A stretch of 64,000 bases of DNA from Neolewinella xylanilytica. Lineage in GTDB: Bacteria > Bacteroidota > Bacteroidia > Chitinophagales > Saprospiraceae. The position numbers and the translations under genes were made by a program. Below, one piece after another: positions 1-7,434 of the stretch. The stretch is from the NCBI RefSeq assembly GCF_002934605.1, contig NZ_PTJC01000005.1, positions 930,001-994,000 on the forward strand. The letters are read 5' to 3'. The notes below the pieces were generated by a model that was not told the origin of the DNA, did no database searches, and saw only the letters and a list, made by a program, of their open reading frames with translations. How positions within the stretch are numbered: the first letter of the stretch is position 1; each line of letters begins with the position of its first letter.

Positions 1-2
1 AC

Positions 3-62
3 GTGGCGACCCAGGTACGCGGGTTGGAACTGGCGAAGGCCTATCTTCGTCCCCGGCTTTAA
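3..62 (+). CDS. Possible 3' end of an upstream gene (partial)
   Basis: An open frame enters from the left edge and stops at TAA 60-62, giving a 19-residue tail that ends in AYLRPRL. It is too short to identify. A good -7 box (TATCTTCG, 42-49) lies in the same bases, so this may simply be promoter DNA of the next gene. Only the upstream sequence can decide. Confidence 0.25.
   Translation: MATQVRGLELAKAYLRPRL
24..49 (+). promoter_or_regulatory. Putative Bacteroidota promoter for the HMG-CoA reductase gene
   Basis: TTG at 24-26 and TATCTTCG at 42-49 resemble the TTTG / TAnnTTTG promoter of Bacteroidota, with 15 bases between them. The GTG start of the next gene is 29 bases beyond the -7 box, implying a leader of roughly 24 bases. 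Confidence 0.4.
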
Positions 63-78
63 CCATACCCACGTACCC

Positions 79-1410
79 GTGTCCGAAAACATCCGGGAGA
101 ATCACCGCGTCAGCGGTTTCAGCAAGTTCGATAAGCAAGCCCGCCGACGGTGGCTGCTCGATCACTTTTTACCCGGTCACGACAGCGGAGATTTTGCCTT
201 TTTCGATGCGACCAATCCGGATCTCCAGGAGGTAGTCGACAATTTTAGCGAAAATACCCTTGGTAACTTTCCGCTTCCCTTCGGCGTAGCCCCCAACTTC
301 CTCATCAACGGAAAGGTGTACGCGGTACCGATGGTCATTGAGGAGAGCAGCGTGGTCGCCGCCGCGAGCAGTGCCGCCAAGTACTGGTTGACCCGCGGCG
401 GATTCGAGGCGGAGGTGATCGCCACCGAAAAGCTGGGGCAGCTCCATTTCCGCTGGGGAGGCCATCCCGACCGGCGCGCGGCCCTGTTTCCCGAGCTGGA
501 GCGGCGGCTGCGGCACGTTACCTCCGGCATCACGGCCCGGATGGAAACCCGCGGCGGCGGGGTGCGCGGCATGCAGTGGAAACACCTCCCGGCGGTCAAC
601 GAACAGTGCTATCAGCTGCTGGTCCGCTTCGGCACCGGCGACAGCATGGGAGCAAATTTTATCAACACGGTGCTGGAGGCCTACGCCACCGAAATCGAAT
701 TGTGGTCTTCGGACAGCGAGCAGCTTAACGCCCGCGAACGGGACCTCGAAGTCGTGATGGCCATCCTGAGCAACCATACGCCGAATTGCACGGTACGGAC
801 GTGGGTCCGCTGCCCGATCGAGCAAATGAATTTAGCGGGCTCCGGCGTGGATGCGGCTGATTTCGTGCGCCGCTTCTGCTTCGCCGTCGACATCGCCCGG
901 CAGGATCCCTACCGCGCGGTGACCCATAACAAGGGCATCATGAACGGCATCGACGCCGTGGTGCTGGCTACCGGCAATGACTTTCGGGCGGTGGAATCCG
1001 CGGCCCACGCCTTCGCCGCCGAGGGCGGAACCTACCGGTCGCTGAGCCGGTGCCGGGTGGTCGACGGGATATTCCACTTCGAACTGACCGTGCCGCTGGC
1101 CCTGGGTACCGTGGGCGGACTGACCCGACTGCATCCGCTGGCCGACATCGCCCTCGACATGCTCGGGCGCCCTTCCGCCGAGGAATTGATGTGCGTGGCC
1201 GCCGCCACTGGACTGGCCCAGAACTTCGCCGCCCTGCGCAGCCTGGTGACCACTGGCATTCAACGGGGACACATGCGGATGCACCTGCAGAATATTCTCT
1301 CCAGCCTCGAAGCCACCGTTACGGAGCGCAAGGCGGCAACCGGTTTTTTCGACGGGCGGACGGTGAGCCACCACGGCGTACGGCAGTACCTGGAGAAGCT
1401 TCGGGGGTAA
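79..1410 (+). CDS. mvaA: Hydroxymethylglutaryl-CoA reductase, class II (bacterial type)
   Basis: Cytosolic enzyme interconverting HMG-CoA and mevalonate with NAD(P)H; in Bacteroidota that keep the mevalonate route it normally works in isoprenoid synthesis. The 443-residue length fits the soluble class II family and there is no membrane anchor. Visible motifs are ENTLGNFPLPFG (58-69), the catalytic glutamate in VIEESSVVAAAS (E88/E89), the dimer motif GTGDSMGAN (185-193), catalytic lysine K285 in THNKGIMNG, catalytic aspartate D301 in ATGND, and histidine H398 in QRGHM. All four catalytic residues of the Pseudomonas mevalonii enzyme have counterparts, so it should be active. The start is GTG at 79; no in-frame ATG lies nearby. 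Biosynthetic versus degradative direction cannot be told from the sequence. Confidence 0.95.
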   Translation: MSENIRENHRVSGFSKFDKQARRRWLLDHFLPGHDSGDFAFFDATNPDLQEVVDNFSENTLGNFPLPFGVAPNFLINGKVYAVPMVIEESSVVAAASSAAKYWLTRGGFEAEVIATEKLGQLHFRWGGHPDRRAALFPELERRLRHVTSGITARMETRGGGVRGMQWKHLPAVNEQCYQLLVRFGTGDSMGANFINTVLEAYATEIELWSSDSEQLNARERDLEVVMAILSNHTPNCTVRTWVRCPIEQMNLAGSGVDAADFVRRFCFAVDIARQDPYRAVTHNKGIMNGIDAVVLATGNDFRAVESAAHAFAAEGGTYRSLSRCRVVDGIFHFELTVPLALGTVGGLTRLHPLADIALDMLGRPSAEELMCVAAATGLAQNFAALRSLVTTGIQRGHMRMHLQNILSSLEATVTERKAATGFFDGRTVSHHGVRQYLEKLRG

Positions 1411-1455
1411 TGCTGAATGGGTGAAGTAGGGAACGGTGGCATTGCTTCCGCCTGG

Positions 1456-1482
1456 CAAGGGCTCGAAGGGTTGACCTCCGGA
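1456..1482 (-). pseudogene. Decayed tRNA-Asn fragment (T-arm part)
   Basis: These 27 bases match the T-arm and variable-loop part of the intact tRNA-Asn at 1718-1791 at about 22 of 27 positions, including the TTCGAGCC T-loop on the minus strand. No acceptor stem follows. It may belong with the fragment at 1604-1645 as one interrupted relic. Confidence 0.45.
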
Positions 1483-1603
1483 ATGCTGCCGCACGACATT
1501 TCCATCCCTCCGGCTTTTGTCTCCCGGGCTAAGTAGCTAGAGCCCCATCTCCAGCTACCGCGGAGGGGGGGAAGCCAGATCTCATACACTGTTCGGTGTT
1601 CCG

Positions 1604-1645
1604 CTACGGATGAATCCCTTATGCTTAGGGGACCGCTCTAATCAA
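1604..1645 (-). pseudogene. Decayed tRNA-Asn fragment carrying a hairpin in place of the anticodon
   Basis: This 42-base stretch aligns without gaps to the pseudo-tRNA at 1851-1892, about 33 identities. It keeps the end of the D-arm and the 3' anticodon strand. As there, an 18-base hairpin (1613-1630) replaces the seven bases CGGACTG that hold part of the anticodon in the intact tRNA. The stem sequence differs between the two copies but still largely pairs. Confidence 0.5.
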
Positions 1646-1675
1646 GTCCGCCATCCTTATTCCGGGAAGTATAAA

Positions 1676-1711
1676 ATGAAAAAGCCCCACTCCTGACGAA
1701 GTGGGGCTTTC
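1676..1711 (-). terminator. Rho-independent terminator of tRNA-Asn
   Basis: A 10-bp stem (AAAGCCCCAC 1681-1690 with GTGGGGCTTT 1701-1710) closes a 10-base loop. Read on the minus strand, directly after the tRNA, it runs into TTTTTC. The T-run is poor on the plus strand, so it mainly serves leftward transcription. Confidence 0.8.
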
Positions 1712-1717
1712 GTGTTG

Positions 1718-1791
1718 CGCCTCAGAAAGGGCTCGAACCTTTGACCTACGGATTAACAGTCCGCCGCTCTAACCAACTGAGCTACTGAGGC
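1718..1791 (-). tRNA. tRNA-Asn (anticodon GTT)
   Basis: The minus strand folds as a 74-base cloverleaf: acceptor stem GCCTCAG (1785-1791) with CTGAGGC (1719-1725), D-arm AGCTCAGTTGGTTAGAGC, anticodon stem GCGGA/TCCGT with loop CTGTTAA (anticodon GTT), variable loop AGGTC and T-loop TTCGAGC. The 3' CCA is not encoded. A terminator follows at 1676-1711. Confidence 0.95.
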
Positions 1792-1830
1792 AAAATTTTT
1801 ATGTCAACGCACGCTCATTTAGCACAGTTG

Positions 1831-1908
1831 TCGTGGTCTCGGATCTTTGACCTACGGATTAATCCCGATAGCTATCGGGACCGCTCTAACCAACTGAGCT
1901 ACTGAAGC
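1831..1908 (-). pseudogene. tRNA-Asn-like pseudogene with an 18-bp palindrome replacing the anticodon region
   Basis: On the minus strand the D-arm (AGTAGCTCAGTTGGTTAGAGC) and the 3' anticodon strand (TTAATCCGTAGGTC) match the intact tRNA-Asn next door. Between them CGGACTG is replaced by the perfect palindrome TCCCGATAGCTATCGGGA (1863-1880). The T-arm has drifted, and the 5' acceptor strand GCTTCAG has no pairing partner at the 3' end. It cannot make a normal tRNA. Confidence 0.75.
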
Positions 1909-1983
1909 AGAAGCGCTAAGCGGACGCAAATTTACGTCGTCCGGGTTTATTTTGCAATCTTTGCAGCCCCAAAAATAATATTT

Positions 1984-2898
1984 ATGAGCTTGCTCGCAGT
2001 TGGAACCCTTGCCTACGATGATGTTTACACCCCCTACGGGGAGGTAAAAATGATCGAGGCGGGTAGCTGTACGTACATTGCCATGGCCGCTACCTACTTC
2101 GTGCAGCCCGTACAGGTCGTTTCCGTTATCGGTGGCGATTACAACGATGATTTCCTCGCCGACCTGCAGCGTCGCGGCTCCGACCTGGAGGGCGTGGAGG
2201 TGATTCCGGAAGGAAAGTCGTTCTACTGGGCCGGCCGCTACCACGACGACATGATGGGCCGCGATACGCTGGACACCCAGCTGAACGTGCTCGCCGACTT
2301 CGATCCCAAGGTGCCGGAAAGCTACCGGAAGGCGCCCTACGTCATGCTGGGCAACCTGACCCCGGCCGTGCAGTCGCGGGTGCTGGATCAACTCACGGAG
2401 CGCCCCAAGTTGGTCGCCCTCGACACCATGAACTTCTGGATGGACCACGCCCTGGAAGACCTGATGGCCGTACTGAAGCGCATAGACGTGCTCATCATCA
2501 ACGACGAGGAAGCCCGCCAGCTCAGTGGTGAGCTGAGCCTGCTAAAGGCGGCGGCCAAAATCGTGGAAATGGGGCCCAAAATCCTCATCATTAAGAAAGG
2601 AGAGCACGGAGCCCTGCTCTTCGAGGGGGAGAACCTCTTTTCGGCGCCCGCCCTGCTCCTACCCAAAGTGGTCGACCCGACCGGGGCCGGGGATACGTTC
2701 GCCGGCGGGCTCATCGGTTACCTGGCCGCCACCGACGACCTGAGCTTCGCCAACCTGAAGCGGGCGGTGATTTACGGATCGGCCATGGCAAGCTTCGTGG
2801 TCGAGGACTTCGGGACCCGCCGTATGCAGACGCTCGACCAGGAGCAGATCGACCGCCGGGTACAGCGCTTCGGCGAGCTGATGACGGTGAGCCTCTAA
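1984..2898 (+). CDS. PfkB-family (ribokinase-like) sugar or nucleoside kinase
   Basis: Cytosolic ATP-dependent kinase of the ribokinase superfamily, 304 residues, the usual family size. The C-terminal signature DPTGAGDTFAGG holds the catalytic base D237 and the anion hole. N-terminal glycine motifs (IGGDYNDDF) and the INDEEARQL segment are also typical. The substrate cannot be read from the sequence. It lies 6 bases upstream of a PnuC-type transporter gene, so the two are probably one transcript, and the kinase may phosphorylate whatever that carrier imports. The ATG start directly follows AT-rich DNA (TAATATTT) past the tRNA relics. Confidence 0.85.
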   Translation: MSLLAVGTLAYDDVYTPYGEVKMIEAGSCTYIAMAATYFVQPVQVVSVIGGDYNDDFLADLQRRGSDLEGVEVIPEGKSFYWAGRYHDDMMGRDTLDTQLNVLADFDPKVPESYRKAPYVMLGNLTPAVQSRVLDQLTERPKLVALDTMNFWMDHALEDLMAVLKRIDVLIINDEEARQLSGELSLLKAAAKIVEMGPKILIIKKGEHGALLFEGENLFSAPALLLPKVVDPTGAGDTFAGGLIGYLAATDDLSFANLKRAVIYGSAMASFVVEDFGTRRMQTLDQEQIDRRVQRFGELMTVSL

Positions 2899-2904
2899 GT
2901 CCCG

Positions 2905-3567
2905 ATGGAGGAATTCTTGCGCCAAGCGGCGGCTACCGACACCGTGGAGTGGCTAGCGACACTTACGGCTCTTGCCTACGTATGGCTTGCCGCCCGCGAC
3001 AATAACTGGTGCTGGCTCTTCGCCGCCGTGAGTGCCGCATTGTGGGCGCACCAGTCTTTCGTGGTATACCGCCTCGTTTCGGACGCTCTGCTGCAACTCT
3101 TTTACCTGGTAATGGCCGGCGTGGGCATTTATCGGTGGCAGCGTACCGCTTTGGCGCCCGCCAAGGAAACCACGCTGGACGAACTTGCTATCACCGAAAG
3201 GCCAGCTCCGGGCTCCGGCATCGTGCGCATGACGCTGCGGGAACACCTGCTCACGATCGGTGGCGGCATCATCGGTGGCTTATTTTTGGGAGCGGTGGTT
3301 GGTTCGCTGACAACGGCGACCAGCACCTACGCGGATGCGATCACCACCACCCTCAGCGTAATCGCCACGTTTTTACTGATCGGCCGGCGACTGGAGAACT
3401 GGCTCTACTTCGTGGTCATCGATGCGGCGTACGTTCTCATCTACCTGCGCTCCAGCGCCCTCCTGTTTGCCGCCCTGATGGTGCTTTATGTCGTGATGGC
3501 GATCTACGGTTACCGCAACTGGCGGGGTTTGCTAGCCGTAGATCGTGGCTACGATGCCGCGGCCTGA
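2905..3567 (+). CDS. pnuC: PnuC-family vitamin transporter (nicotinamide riboside or thiamine type)
   Basis: Inner-membrane facilitator of 220 residues with about seven hydrophobic segments. It shows the family pattern: an N-terminal helix followed by NNWCWLFAAVSAALWAHQSF and a DALLQLFYLVMAGVGIYRW segment. PnuC proteins import nicotinamide riboside; relatives PnuT and PnuX carry thiamine and riboflavin, and traffic is trapped by a kinase. The PfkB kinase 6 bases upstream suits that scheme. The 3' end overlaps the convergent yjbQ-like gene by 36 bp. Substrate is undetermined; the neighbouring YjbQ, a family with thiamine-phosphate synthase activity, makes a thiamine-type substrate worth considering. 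Confidence 0.8.
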   Translation: MEEFLRQAAATDTVEWLATLTALAYVWLAARDNNWCWLFAAVSAALWAHQSFVVYRLVSDALLQLFYLVMAGVGIYRWQRTALAPAKETTLDELAITERPAPGSGIVRMTLREHLLTIGGGIIGGLFLGAVVGSLTTATSTYADAITTTLSVIATFLLIGRRLENWLYFVVIDAAYVLIYLRSSALLFAALMVLYVVMAIYGYRNWRGLLAVDRGYDAAA

Positions 3568-3942
3568 GGCCCGGTTGCGAAACTCGCAGAGGTAGACGCC
3601 CTGCCAGGTGCCGAGATTGAGCCGGCCGGCGGTGATGGGCAGGGTGACGCTGTGGCCGATCATGGCCGCCTTGATGTGGGCCGGCATATCGTCGGGACCC
3701 TCGAGGGTGTGGACCAGGAAGGGCATGTTTTCCGGTACGATCTTGTTGAAGATGGATTCGAAGTCGGTAAGGACGTCCGGGTCGGCGGCCTCGTTGACGG
3801 TAATGGCCGCGGACGTGTGCTGGATGAAGAGGTGCAGCAAGCCCCGGTCGGGCAAAACGGGGAGCTGCTCCATGATCTCGCGGGTCACGACGTGGAAGCC
3901 GCGGGGCCGGGCTTGAAGGCGGAAAGTTACTTGGTCGACCAC
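3532..3942 (-). CDS. YjbQ family (UPF0047) protein
   Basis: Small soluble protein, 136 residues from the chosen start. It carries the family signatures HTSAAITVNEAADPDV and GHSVTLPI followed by LGTWQGVYLCEFR. Members form trimers, and E. coli YjbQ can substitute weakly for thiamine-phosphate synthase. A longer frame could begin at TTG 3966, but that codon lies inside a -7 box (TACTTTTG, 3971-3964), so GTG at 3942, 21 bases downstream of the box, is the likelier start. The 3' end overlaps pnuC tail to tail. Confidence 0.85.
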   Translation of the reverse strand: MVDQVTFRLQARPRGFHVVTREIMEQLPVLPDRGLLHLFIQHTSAAITVNEAADPDVLTDFESIFNKIVPENMPFLVHTLEGPDDMPAHIKAAMIGHSVTLPITAGRLNLGTWQGVYLCEFRNRASGRGIVATIYG

Positions 3943-3963
3943 GGTAGCGGGGTTTAGATCGGG

Positions 3964-3971
3964 CAAAAGTA
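3964..3971 (-). promoter_or_regulatory. -7 promoter box of the yjbQ-like gene
   Basis: The minus strand reads TACTTTTG, a full match to TAnnTTTG, 21 bases before the GTG start at 3942. It overlaps the alternative upstream TTG start and so argues against it. No clear -33 TTG is present at the expected spacing. Confidence 0.5.
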
Positions 3972-4029
3972 CGGAGGAGTGAACAGAGCCCCCCCGATTG
4001 ACCTATCAAAGAAGAAATTACCCTAGCTT

Positions 4030-5127
4030 ATGAAAGTTTCCCCGAAGTTGGTAGGATTCGTACTTCGCCTCTTTGCCATAATCGGCGTGGTTGCTATTCT
4101 GTACTTCGGCAAGTCGGTTTTACTCTTGCTGACCGTTGCCGGTTTGATCGCCATTCTGCTGAACCCCGTGGACAACAAACTTCGCAGCTGGGGCTGGAAG
4201 CCGGGCCTCGCCATCGCGGCGTCGGTTTTCCTGCTGGTCCTTTTCTTCGCCGGCATATTTTTTGCGATCGGACAGCAGGCAACCAGCTTCGCGCAAAACT
4301 GGCCCGAGATCGAGGACCGCATCAGCCAGCAGATCGAGCGGGCCAAGGAGCAGATCCCCGTGCTTCCCGGCGGTGCTACGACGGAGGCCTCCGATTCCAC
4401 CTCGACGGGGCAGCAAAGCGGTAGTGCTTCCGGCCAGTCCGCCGACGGGGGAAGCAGCGGGGGAAGTATGCTGCAAAACCTGCCCTTCGGGCAGTCCCAG
4501 ATTACGGGCGCCCTTTCCAGCACCCTCAGCGTACTCGGTGATTTCCTGCTCATGTTTGTCTACATCGTCCTCTTCCTGAGCCAGAAGGAGCGGTTGCGGG
4601 AATTCGTCCTGCGGCGGGCGCCGGATGAAAAACGCGGGGAAACCCACCAGACCATCAATGAGGCCCTCGACGTGGCCCAGCAGTACCTCAAGGGGCGGCT
4701 GATCCTCATACTCATCCTGTCGGTGCTTTACGGCGTCGGCTTCTCGCTGGTGGGGCTCAACTACGCGATCGTGATCGCCGTGCTGGTGGCCATCCTCAGC
4801 ATTATCCCTTACCTGGGCAACATCATCGGGGGAGGGATCGCGGTGGCGATCGCCGTGGCCAGTGGCGGGGGAACGACCATGATTTTGGGCGTGCTCGGCA
4901 CGATGGCCGTAGCGCAGGTACTGGAAAGTTACATTCTCACGCCCCTTATCGTGGGGGACGAGGTGGACATTAACCCCCTCACCACCATAGTGGCCGTCAT
5001 TGCCTTTACGGTGATGTGGGGAGCGGTGGGCGCGATCGTGGCCATCCCCGTGGTGGCCATCATGCGTATCGTCTTTAAACATATCAACGGCATGGAGGAT
5101 TACGCTTACCTTCTCGGACAGGAATAA
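4030..5127 (+). CDS. AI-2E family (PerM/TqsA-type) transporter
   Basis: Multi-spanning inner-membrane protein of 365 residues. Two N-terminal hydrophobic segments (about 10-65) precede a soluble stretch, and a block of helices fills 155-360 with the typical SIIPYLGNIIGGG and TPLIVGDEVDINPLTT segments of this family. Members export diverse small molecules; the AI-2 link holds only for a few. An insert at about 113-150 is almost purely Gly, Ser, Thr and Gln, which is unusual and looks like a flexible linker. The next gene lies 38 bases downstream, after its own -7-like box (TATCTTAC, 5141-5148). Confidence 0.85.
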   Translation: MKVSPKLVGFVLRLFAIIGVVAILYFGKSVLLLLTVAGLIAILLNPVDNKLRSWGWKPGLAIAASVFLLVLFFAGIFFAIGQQATSFAQNWPEIEDRISQQIERAKEQIPVLPGGATTEASDSTSTGQQSGSASGQSADGGSSGGSMLQNLPFGQSQITGALSSTLSVLGDFLLMFVYIVLFLSQKERLREFVLRRAPDEKRGETHQTINEALDVAQQYLKGRLILILILSVLYGVGFSLVGLNYAIVIAVLVAILSIIPYLGNIIGGGIAVAIAVASGGGTTMILGVLGTMAVAQVLESYILTPLIVGDEVDINPLTTIVAVIAFTVMWGAVGAIVAIPVVAIMRIVFKHINGMEDYAYLLGQE

Positions 5128-5165
5128 GCCGTAGCCGGCCTATCTTACCCCCTCAATTTTACCTT

Positions 5166-5627
5166 ATGCCCGTAGTTTACACCGCCATCACCCACGCCCA
5201 CTCCGGCCTTCGCTGGATCGTGCTCATCCTGCTGATCGTCGCCATCGCCCGTGCGCTCTCTATGCGCAGCAGCGGGACGGTATACCCGGGCAAGGACCGC
5301 TGGGCGCTGTTCGGTCTGATTTCGGTGCACATTCAGCTGCTGCTCGGGCTGCTACTGTACTTATGGCTCAGCCCCTACGGCATAGCCGCCGACGTCCCCG
5401 AGGATGCCGGCCAGTCGGTAGCGAAGTACTACAACTGGGTACACTGGTGGGTGATGATCATCGCCACGGTGCTGATCACCGTCGGCTACAGCAAGGCGAA
5501 GCGGCAGGCGGAGCTGAACAAGGGCTGGAAAACGGTCGCGAAATACTACGGCGCTGGGCTGTTCCTGATTCTGGCGGCCATTCCCTGGCCGTTCTACCCG
5601 GGCCTGGAGAGCGTGGGCCTGGGGTAA
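5166..5627 (+). CDS. Small four-helix membrane protein with HxHSGLRW motif
   Basis: Predicted inner-membrane protein of 153 residues with four hydrophobic segments. It opens with HAHSGLRW and has HIQLLLG and WVHWWVMI in later helices. The repeated membrane-embedded histidines recall small b-type cytochrome-like proteins of Bacteroidota, but no haem binding can be shown here. It ends 3 bases before the convergent barrel gene, so the two share a terminator region. Function unknown. Confidence 0.7.
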   Translation: MPVVYTAITHAHSGLRWIVLILLIVAIARALSMRSSGTVYPGKDRWALFGLISVHIQLLLGLLLYLWLSPYGIAADVPEDAGQSVAKYYNWVHWWVMIIATVLITVGYSKAKRQAELNKGWKTVAKYYGAGLFLILAAIPWPFYPGLESVGLG

Positions 5628-5630
5628 GCC

Positions 5631-6869
5631 TCACCACCGAAAGCGCACCTCGGCTCCGAGGGTCGGCTGGATATCGGCGTAGTCTCCCGGTGCGGCGCCG
5701 ACGCTCAGCCCGGCGAGCCAGTGACCGGTCAGTCGGTAGAGTATCCCCGCTTCCGCGTTGGGGATGAGCCAGTCCTGGCCGGTAGTCAGCGGGAAGCTGA
5801 CTACCCGGGAGGAGGTTTGGGTCCAGCCTGCCGCATTTAGCCTGGTCGACAGTCGGTATTCGTCCTGTTCCATAGTACGGAGAGCCAGTTGAATCCCTCC
5901 CTGTACCCAGGGTTTCCACTTACCGGAGGTAGGAAATTCATAGCCGGCGTTGAACGAAACTAACCACATCCGGAAGCGACTCTCCCGGAACGCCACGTAT
6001 TGATCCTGCTCTTCCACGATAAACCGGCGGGCGGCCTTTTCCAGTAGATAGTCGGACCGGAAGTGGGTAGCGCCCACGGCGAAGGTTATTCCCGCACGGG
6101 TACGTCGGTGTAGCTGAAGCTGCAGCACGGGCTCTAATTTTACCGGGCTCACGCCCAAATCGGCAAGTTGGTAGAGCATACGCAGTTGTCCGTCCACCAC
6201 GAATCCGGTAGCGCCCTGGGTGGTTATGACGGATGGTTCGTCTGCGTAGGTTTGTACGGAAGTCTGGGGTTCCCGCGGATTGGGATACAGGTTCAGGCGT
6301 AGGTCCCATGTCCCGCGCCGTGGCTGCAGGACAGGGCTTACCGACGAAACCACGGGGGGAAGGATGGGCCGCTCGGCGGCATACCGGAGTGACGGCACGG
6401 TAGGTACGGAGCGGGTGCTTCGGGAGGGTAGGGGGGGCGTTACGGCTTCCGCGGGGCGGTACACGGTAGTGCGGATGGCCGCCAGGGTATCCGTTGGTTG
6501 CAGGAATACCCGATGCCGTACCGTTTCGGGCAAGTTGCCCCGTTTCAGCTCAGTAAATCTTCCAACTTCGGCTTTGGTCTCGGAATCCCTCGTGGCCGGA
6601 AGGTTACGCGCTTGCAGGTCGGTACCGTCCTCAAGGGCGGGTAAGGTGGTGGCTGGCTTCGCATCCGTGCTCTCTTCGGTGGGATACGACCAGTACGCCA
6701 GTCCGGCAACCGCAAATAGCAGTAGCGTAAGGAAGTAAACAAGCCAGGGCGCTCCGGCTGCGGGTTGTTGGCCGAGGCGTCGCTGGAGTTCCGTAAACCC
6801 TCCGGGGGGCGGGCCGCCGGGTTGCGGTTCCTGACTGCCCTGCCGCAGTATGTCTTCCAGGTCAAGCAT
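5631..6869 (-). CDS. Anti-sigma-like transmembrane protein with C-terminal beta-barrel domain
   Basis: A 412-residue protein encoded directly behind an ECF sigma factor and overlapping it by 8 bp, the usual place of an anti-sigma factor. The N-terminus (1-41) is short and Pro/Gly/Gln-rich; one hydrophobic segment (about 42-60) should cross the inner membrane. A long low-complexity Pro/Thr/Ser region (61-200) follows. The last 200 residues alternate polar and aromatic residues in amphipathic strands and end in VRFRW, as outer-membrane barrels do. If both anchors are real, the protein would span the periplasm. Alternatively the barrel-like part is a soluble beta domain. No cleavable signal peptide is evident. 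Confidence 0.7.
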   Translation of the reverse strand: MLDLEDILRQGSQEPQPGGPPPGGFTELQRRLGQQPAAGAPWLVYFLTLLLFAVAGLAYWSYPTEESTDAKPATTLPALEDGTDLQARNLPATRDSETKAEVGRFTELKRGNLPETVRHRVFLQPTDTLAAIRTTVYRPAEAVTPPLPSRSTRSVPTVPSLRYAAERPILPPVVSSVSPVLQPRRGTWDLRLNLYPNPREPQTSVQTYADEPSVITTQGATGFVVDGQLRMLYQLADLGVSPVKLEPVLQLQLHRRTRAGITFAVGATHFRSDYLLEKAARRFIVEEQDQYVAFRESRFRMWLVSFNAGYEFPTSGKWKPWVQGGIQLALRTMEQDEYRLSTRLNAAGWTQTSSRVVSFPLTTGQDWLIPNAEAGILYRLTGHWLAGLSVGAAPGDYADIQPTLGAEVRFRW

Positions 6870-7419
6870 TGTTGAAGTTGATGGTAGGGTTAAAAAAAGG
6901 GGTAGCCAGGCGTTTCAGGTGTCGGCGGGCCTTGTGCAGATTGCTCTTGGAAGAGCCCACGCTGATGTGGAGGCGGTCGGCGATCTCGGGGTGGGAGTAG
7001 CCCTCGAGTACGTAAAGGTTAAAGACCAGCCGGTAGGAAGGCGGCAGGGATTGCAGGAGTTGGTAAAGGTCCTCGGTATTCAATCGGTCGACGGCGGCGT
7101 TAAAGGTCATTTGGGCCGGAAGGGGGACGATCCTGAGATCGCGCTGCCGACGCCGGTACGCATCAATGGCGGTATTGACTACGATGCGCCGGAACCACGG
7201 GAGGAAACTTTGGGGAAGATCGTCCAGGTGGGGGAGGCTTTGGAATAGCTTGAGGAAGCTGTCCTGGAGTACCTCCTCCGCCGACTGCCGGTTATCGCTG
7301 TAGTAAAGGGCCACCGTGAGCCCGTAGGGGTAAGCCGCCGTATAGAGGGCGCGCTGCGCGGCGGCATCCTCGCGGGTGCTGCCCAGTACTAATTCGTGAA
7401 TTTCTCTTTCGTCCCACAT
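6862..7419 (-). CDS. ECF-type RNA polymerase sigma factor
   Basis: Cytosolic sigma-70 family factor of 185 residues. Region 2 (about 10-85) includes the core-binding and -10 recognition helix with AEEVLQDSFLKLFQ and WFRRIVVNTAIDAYRR; region 4 (about 115-170) carries LPPSYRLVFNLYVLEGYSHPEIADRL, a helix-turn-helix. The downstream overlapping gene should hold it inactive until a signal arrives. The target promoter is unknown. No convincing promoter is visible upstream of the ATG, and the upstream lipoprotein gene ends 15 bases before it, so the two may be cotranscribed. Confidence 0.9.
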   Translation of the reverse strand: MWDEREIHELVLGSTREDAAAQRALYTAAYPYGLTVALYYSDNRQSAEEVLQDSFLKLFQSLPHLDDLPQSFLPWFRRIVVNTAIDAYRRRQRDLRIVPLPAQMTFNAAVDRLNTEDLYQLLQSLPPSYRLVFNLYVLEGYSHPEIADRLHISVGSSKSNLHKARRHLKRLATPFFNPTINFNNA

Positions 7420-7434
7420 CAGGCTGCGAGAAAT

